Source: Comamonadaceae bacterium UBA2334
GTDB lineage: Bacteria > Pseudomonadota > Gammaproteobacteria > Burkholderiales > Burkholderiaceae_C
Length of the DNA: 25,205 bases
Direction: 5' to 3'
Assembly: GCA_002344885.1 (NCBI GenBank)
Contig: DDUQ01000145.1
Location: 434-25,638 of the forward strand
Part shown: piece by piece, positions 21,506 through 25,205 of the stretch
Numbering within the stretch: position 1 is the stretch's first letter
Layout of the letters: every line of letters starts with the position of its first letter
Made by a program: the position numbers and the translations under genes
The notes under the pieces: generated by a model
Database searches by the model: none
The model's input: only the letters and a program-made list of their open reading frames with translations
What the model was told of the DNA's origin: nothing

Positions 21506-23725
21506 CTACCCGTTGGCCTTGAGCCAAATGAGGAAGTCTTCTGGCGACATGGGACGGGCAAAGTGGTAGCCCTGCGCCACGTCATAGCCCATGCTGCGCA
21601 AGTGGTCGCCAGTGGCTTCGTTCTCCACCCCTTCGGCAATGGTCTTGAGCGACAGCTCCTGCCCCAGGCGGGCAATGGTGCGAACGATGCGCGTGCCCCG
21701 CTCGCCCGACAACGAGAGCACAAACGACCGGTCGATCTTCAGGTGGTCGATCGGGAGCTGCTCCAGGTAGTTGAGCGACGAGTAACCAGTGCCGAAATCG
21801 TCAATGGCAATGCGGATGCCAGTGGCGCGCAGCTCGGTCAGCAGCGGAATGACCGCATCCAGGCCTTCAAGCGCCACAGACTCGGTGATCTCCAGCTCCA
21901 GTTGCCGTGGCGCCACGTCTGCCTGATGCAAGGCATCGTGCACCTGCTGACAGAAACCCGGCTGGCGCAACTGGACCGACGAGATGTTGACGGCCATGCA
22001 CAGATCGGTGAAGCCTGCGGCGTGAAACGCCTTCAGGTTGCGCAGCGATTCGGTCAACACCCAGTGGCCGATGGGCACGATCAACCCCGACTGTTCGGCC
22101 AACGGAATGAAGCGGTCGGGCGGTATCCATTGCCCGTCAGGATGCTGCCAGCGCAACAAAGCCTCGGCACCCTGGACTTTGCCAGCGCTCAGATCAACCT
22201 GCGGCTGGAACACCAGCTTCAGTTGCGAACCGGTCAGCGCCAGGCGCAGGTCACGCAGCAACTGGGTACGCTGGCGCGCCTCGTCGCCAATGTCGCGCGA
22301 GAAGGTCACGCTCTGGCCCAGCCCCGCCCCCTTGGCCCGCCGCAACGCGATGTAAGCATTCTTGAGCACGTCCACGCCTGTCTGTCCATCGGCCAGGTGG
22401 CTGATGCCCACACACACCGACACGGTATGCGAATGGTCTTCCAGAAAAAAAGGCCGGGCAAACAGCGCCTGCAGCGCTTCGGTTGCCAGCAACGCCTCGG
22501 GGGCGGCCACCGCAAACGCATCACCGGCCAGCCGGGCAATGTAGCCCTGCTCGGCAAACCGGGTGCGCAGGCGCTGCGCAGTGGCCTTCAGCAGGGCATC
22601 GCCAAACACATGTCCCAGCATGTCGTTGATGGCGGCAAACTGGTCGATGTCGATCAGTGCAATGGCCCAACCCGTTTGCCCGGCAGACAACAGCCGGTCC
22701 AGCTCGCCGATGAGCGCATTGCGGTTGGGCATGCCCAGCTGACGGTCCAGCATGGCATCGCGCCGCAGGTCAGACACCAGGTCGATGTTTTTGGCACACA
22801 GCGCAATGTTGGTGCAGAACACCTCCAGCAGATGCTGGTCAACCTCTTTGATGGGCTCGCCCGACTCGATGTAGGCAGCAAAGCCTTCCTTGGGTGTCTT
22901 GCGGAAGTACAGCGTGACATCCCGTTTGCCGATGACGCTGCGGCCTTCCCGGAGCGCCTCGGCCAGCGACTGCGCAATGTGGGGGTTGTCGATCTCGTCC
23001 AGCCGCTGTTGGATCAGGTGCCGGTAATGGCCCGCAGCGGCAATGACGCGGTACTGCCGCTGCTGACCTGTTTCAGCCGATACAGACTCATCCGACGCAC
23101 ACACGACCCCCTCAGGTTCAACGTCCATCAGGCTGGCCAGTTGTGTGATCACACCCTCTGCGAACGCATGCAAACCTTGCTCGGCTATGAACTGGTTGCT
23201 GGCCGACACGATTTTTTCCAGCCCTTTGCGGCTGGCGTCCAATCGCTGCAACTGGTTGTAAGACCGGATGGCTGCCGTCAGCGTGGTGAACAGCTTCGAC
23301 TGTGTCAGCTCGCTCTTGGTTTTGTAGTCGTTGATGTCGTAGCGGGTGATGGTGTCGTGCTCGGGTGCCTGACCGGGTTGCCCGGTTCGCAGGATGACGC
23401 GGGTGTTGTGGATCTTCAACTCATTGCGGATGGCGTCGACCGTGCGCAGGCCTGCATCGTCACTTTCCATCACCACATCGAGCAGCACCACCGCAAAGTC
23501 GGGCCGGGTCGCCAGGAGGGCCAGCGCTTCTTCGCCGGAATGCACATGCGAGAGTTGCAGGCGACGCCCCAGGATGACGATGCCTGCCAGTGCAAACCGC
23601 GTGGCCTCGTGTACATCTTTGTCATCATCCACCACCAGAATGTCCCACACCTGCGCGGGAGGCGACAACGTGTCCTCGGCCGGATCGTCGTCGATAAAAA
23701 CCAGATCATCAGAAGAATCTGTCAT
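21506..23725 (-). CDS. Response regulator: REC - DUF3369 - degenerate GGDEF - EAL phosphodiesterase
   Basis: This ~739-residue cytoplasmic protein has a receiver domain (about 28-155, phospho-acceptor Asp83 in VVLLDVVME), a DUF3369 middle region (~165-315), a GGDEF-like domain (~325-480) whose active site reads LAGDAF (399-404) instead of GGDEF, and a complete EAL domain (~490-737). EAL residues seen are E521 in EALLRW, N580, E612, D642-D643 in IDDFGTGYSS, K663 and E698. It should hydrolyse c-di-GMP, with the GGDEF domain perhaps a GTP-sensing module, under control of an unlinked histidine kinase. ATG 23725 is preferred; ATG 23734 is possible. Neither has a strong ribosome-binding site. Confidence 0.92.
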   Translation of the reverse strand: MTDSSDDLVFIDDDPAEDTLSPPAQVWDILVVDDDKDVHEATRFALAGIVILGRRLQLSHVHSGEEALALLATRPDFAVVLLDVVMESDDAGLRTVDAIRNELKIHNTRVILRTGQPGQAPEHDTITRYDINDYKTKSELTQSKLFTTLTAAIRSYNQLQRLDASRKGLEKIVSASNQFIAEQGLHAFAEGVITQLASLMDVEPEGVVCASDESVSAETGQQRQYRVIAAAGHYRHLIQQRLDEIDNPHIAQSLAEALREGRSVIGKRDVTLYFRKTPKEGFAAYIESGEPIKEVDQHLLEVFCTNIALCAKNIDLVSDLRRDAMLDRQLGMPNRNALIGELDRLLSAGQTGWAIALIDIDQFAAINDMLGHVFGDALLKATAQRLRTRFAEQGYIARLAGDAFAVAAPEALLATEALQALFARPFFLEDHSHTVSVCVGISHLADGQTGVDVLKNAYIALRRAKGAGLGQSVTFSRDIGDEARQRTQLLRDLRLALTGSQLKLVFQPQVDLSAGKVQGAEALLRWQHPDGQWIPPDRFIPLAEQSGLIVPIGHWVLTESLRNLKAFHAAGFTDLCMAVNISSVQLRQPGFCQQVHDALHQADVAPRQLELEITESVALEGLDAVIPLLTELRATGIRIAIDDFGTGYSSLNYLEQLPIDHLKIDRSFVLSLSGERGTRIVRTIARLGQELSLKTIAEGVENEATGDHLRSMGYDVAQGYHFARPMSPEDFLIWLKANG

Positions 23726-23806
23726 GGCGGGCATCCCAGATGGAAGCGGCCGTCACGTCTATGTCTCATTGCGGCCATGCCACAGTATGTCATGTGGCAC
23801 CCAGTC

Positions 23807-23826
23807 TGTCAGCGACACAAATGACA
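23807..23826. promoter_or_regulatory. Spaced dyad TGTCA-n10-TGACA between EAL gene and aroG
   Basis: TGTCA (23807-23811) and TGACA (23822-23826) form an inverted repeat with a 10-nt spacer in the divergent region between the EAL gene and the DAHP synthase gene. It is short and may be fortuitous. It is listed because the region must hold both promoters and no clear -35/-10 pairs were seen. Confidence 0.2.
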
Positions 23827-23835
23827 CATCGCAAA

Positions 23836-23889
23836 ATCTCGAATTCATAGCATCAGATGCTCGATAATGATGCGCTGAAGCCATTTTTT
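23836..23889 (+). repeat. Copy 4 of the ~50-bp dispersed element, just upstream of DAHP synthase
   Basis: This copy reads TTCATAGCATC, then AGATGCTCGATAATGAT, then GCGCTGAAGCCATTTTTTA. Its tail GCGCTGAAG(C)CATTTTT differs from the copy in the acyl-CoA dehydrogenase gene by a single base in 16. It ends 16 nt before the aroG start, so it is part of that gene's 5' leader and may contribute promoter or leader structure, unlike the two copies between convergent genes. Confidence 0.52.
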
Positions 23890-23905
23890 ACTTGAGTTTT
23901 TGAAC

Positions 23906-25006
23906 ATGCCCGCCCACGTCCCCCGTACCCCCGCACCCTCTACACACGACACCACCCGCATCGACGATGTCCGCATCAGCGCCGTGCGACCGCTGGTCAC
24001 CCCTGCCCTGCTTCAGGAGTGGCTGCCCGTGCCCGATGCCGCGCAGGCGCTGGTTGAATCCAGCCGCGCCGCCATCAGCCGCGTGCTGCACGGCCTGGAC
24101 GACCGCCTGCTGGTGGTGGTGGGCCCGTGCTCCATCCACGACCACGGCCAGGCCATTGAGTACGCCCGCCGCCTGAAAGTAGAGGCCGACCGCCTGGAGG
24201 GCGAGCTGCTGTTGGTCATGCGCACCTATTTCGAAAAGCCCCGCACCACCGTGGGCTGGAAGGGCTACATCAACGACCCGCACCTGGACGGCAGCTTTGC
24301 CATCAACGAAGGCCTGGAAATGGCCCGCCAGCTCATGCTCGATGTGCTGGCGCTGGGTCTGCCGGTGGGCACCGAGTTTCTGGACCTGTTGTCGCCCCAG
24401 TTCATTGCCGACCTGGTGAGCTGGGGCGCCATCGGCGCACGCACCACCGAGAGCCAGAGCCACCGCCAACTGGCCAGCGGCCTGAGCTGCCCCGTGGGCT
24501 TCAAGAACGGCACCGACGGCGGCGTGAAGGTGGCGGCCGACGCCATCGTGGCCGCTCAATCGGGCCATGCGTTCCTGGGGCTGAACAAGATGGGCACGGC
24601 CGCCATTTTTGAAACCCGCGGCAACCCGGACTGCCACGTCATCCTGCGCGGCGGCAAGGCCCCCAACTACAGCGCCGCCGATGTGCAGGCCGCCTGCCAA
24701 CTGCTGGAAGCCAACAAGTTGCGCCCACAGGTCATGGTGGACCTGTCGCACGCCAACAGCAGCAAACAGCACCGCCGCCAGATCGACGTGGCGGCCGACG
24801 TGGCGGCGCAGATGGCAGCGGGCGATGCCCGCATCACCGGCGTGATGATCGAAAGCCACCTGAACGAAGGGCGGCAGGACATCGTGACCGGCCAGGCATT
24901 GGCCCACGGTGTGAGCGTGACGGATGCCTGCATCAGTTTCGAACAGACCGTGCCGGTGCTGGACGGGCTGGCTGCGGCGGTCAAGGCGCGGCGCAGCGGG
25001 AAATGA
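23906..25006 (+). CDS. aroG: 3-deoxy-7-phosphoheptulonate (DAHP) synthase, class I
   Basis: This 366-residue AroG/AroF/AroH-type enzyme condenses phosphoenolpyruvate and erythrose 4-phosphate, the first step of aromatic amino-acid synthesis. Seen: IDDVRISAVRPLVTP at the N-terminus, LLVVVGPCSIHD (metal-site Cys), RTYFEKPRTTVGWKGYINDP (PEP-binding loop), GARTTESQSHRQLASGLSCPVGFKNGTDG, and the C-terminal DLSHANSSK and GVMIESHLNEGRQD metal-binding motifs. Length and all motifs match active enzymes. The start is ATG 23906; only a weak GAG lies ~9 nt upstream. Which aromatic amino acid inhibits it cannot be decided by eye. It stands alone, divergent from the EAL gene. Confidence 0.96.
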   Translation: MPAHVPRTPAPSTHDTTRIDDVRISAVRPLVTPALLQEWLPVPDAAQALVESSRAAISRVLHGLDDRLLVVVGPCSIHDHGQAIEYARRLKVEADRLEGELLLVMRTYFEKPRTTVGWKGYINDPHLDGSFAINEGLEMARQLMLDVLALGLPVGTEFLDLLSPQFIADLVSWGAIGARTTESQSHRQLASGLSCPVGFKNGTDGGVKVAADAIVAAQSGHAFLGLNKMGTAAIFETRGNPDCHVILRGGKAPNYSAADVQAACQLLEANKLRPQVMVDLSHANSSKQHRRQIDVAADVAAQMAAGDARITGVMIESHLNEGRQDIVTGQALAHGVSVTDACISFEQTVPVLDGLAAAVKARRSGK

Positions 25007-25080
25007 TGACGCTGTTTCGATAGCTTGAACACCACACCAGTCAGGCGGAAAAAGCCACCCAACCCCCTGGGCCACGGCCA

Positions 25081-25139
25081 CCGGATGGATGCCGATGTGA
25101 CTGTGCAGGAGCGCCGGGTTTGCGGGCAAATCCATCCGG
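25081..25139. repeat. 10-bp perfect inverted repeat with 39-nt loop after aroG
   Basis: CCGGATGGAT (25081-25090) and ATCCATCCGG (25130-25139) are exact reverse complements in the gap between aroG and the gene starting at the right edge. It could be a long-loop RNA structure or a spaced protein site. No T tract follows, so it is not a standard terminator. Confidence 0.45.
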
Positions 25140-25199
25140 GGCAGTGAACGGCCACATTGGCTGCAAGCGTTTGGTTGGAAAGGAGTTTCAGGAGATGCT

Positions 25200-25205
25200 A
25201 TGGAT
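25200..25205 (+). CDS. Start of an unidentified gene cut by the right edge
   Basis: AGGAG at 25190-25194 stands 5 nt before ATG GAT at 25200, an ideal ribosome-binding spacing, and a second AAGGAG lies ~9 nt further upstream. Only two codons are present, so the product is unknown. An overlapping ATG at 25195 is too close to the AGGAG to be favoured. Confidence 0.4.

Noticed and set aside
21278..23824. Very long plus-strand open frame (848 codons) opposite the EAL gene
   Set aside because: It is the antisense shadow of a well-supported minus-strand REC-DUF3369-GGDEF-EAL gene; its translation is Gln/His/Arg-rich with no domain.
25021..25060. Possible fifth copy of the dispersed element (ATAGCTTGAAC followed by an A-rich tail)
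   Set aside because: Only the ATAGC head matches; the GCGCTGAAGGCA core is missing.
23888..25135. Long minus-strand open frame opposite aroG
   Set aside because: The plus strand encodes a complete DAHP synthase with all motifs; the antisense translation has shadow composition.

Overview
The window is high-GC DNA with tightly packed genes, short intergenic gaps and start-stop overlaps. Gene content and style (pim-type acyl-CoA dehydrogenase pair, FCD-GntR-controlled phosphonate locus, DUF3369-EAL regulator, large acetyl-CoA hydrolase/transferase, a dispersed ~50-bp AT-rich element) suggest a betaproteobacterium of the Burkholderiales, most likely Comamonadaceae. That placement is inference from gene style, not from a marker gene. 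No rRNA, tRNA, CRISPR array, insertion sequence or phage gene was recognised.

Layout, left to right. (1) 1-3384, minus strand: a fatty/dicarboxylic acyl-CoA oxidation operon. It has a truncated fadB/pimF-like 5' remnant, then pimC-like and pimD-like acyl-CoA dehydrogenases, then an enoyl-CoA hydratase that runs off the left edge. A divergent LysR regulator (3519-4418) shares the promoter region. (2) 4619-6912: a lysE/argO-type amino-acid exporter coupled to a PaiB-like FMN-binding protein, with a divergent argP/lysG-type LysR regulator. (3) 7295-16637: a 2-aminoethylphosphonate (AEP) uptake and breakdown locus. The minus-strand operon runs binding protein - ATPase - fused permease - PhnW transaminase - FAD oxidoreductase - PhnX phosphonatase. 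Divergently lie a GntR/FCD regulator and a translationally coupled class-III PLP enzyme that resembles PbfA, (R)-1-hydroxy-2-aminoethylphosphonate ammonia-lyase. A perfect 9-3-9 palindrome lies between the two arms. (4) 16904-23734, minus strand: an NMT1/THI5-like sensor diguanylate cyclase; a small unknown protein followed by a large acetyl-CoA hydrolase/transferase; and a REC-DUF3369-degenerate GGDEF-EAL protein. (5) 23906-25006, plus strand: class I DAHP synthase, then the very start of another gene at the right edge.

How the genes work together. The best-defined system is the phosphonate locus. The transporter would bring in AEP-type compounds. PhnW (transamination), the FAD enzyme (oxidative deamination, perhaps of N-methylated AEP) and PbfA (ammonia elimination from hydroxy-AEP) would all yield phosphonoacetaldehyde, which PhnX splits to acetaldehyde and phosphate. 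The most unusual sequence-level signals are a degenerate ~50-bp dispersed element present four times, one copy inside a coding region, and the residual 5' end of a beta-oxidation gene that keeps its ribosome-binding site.
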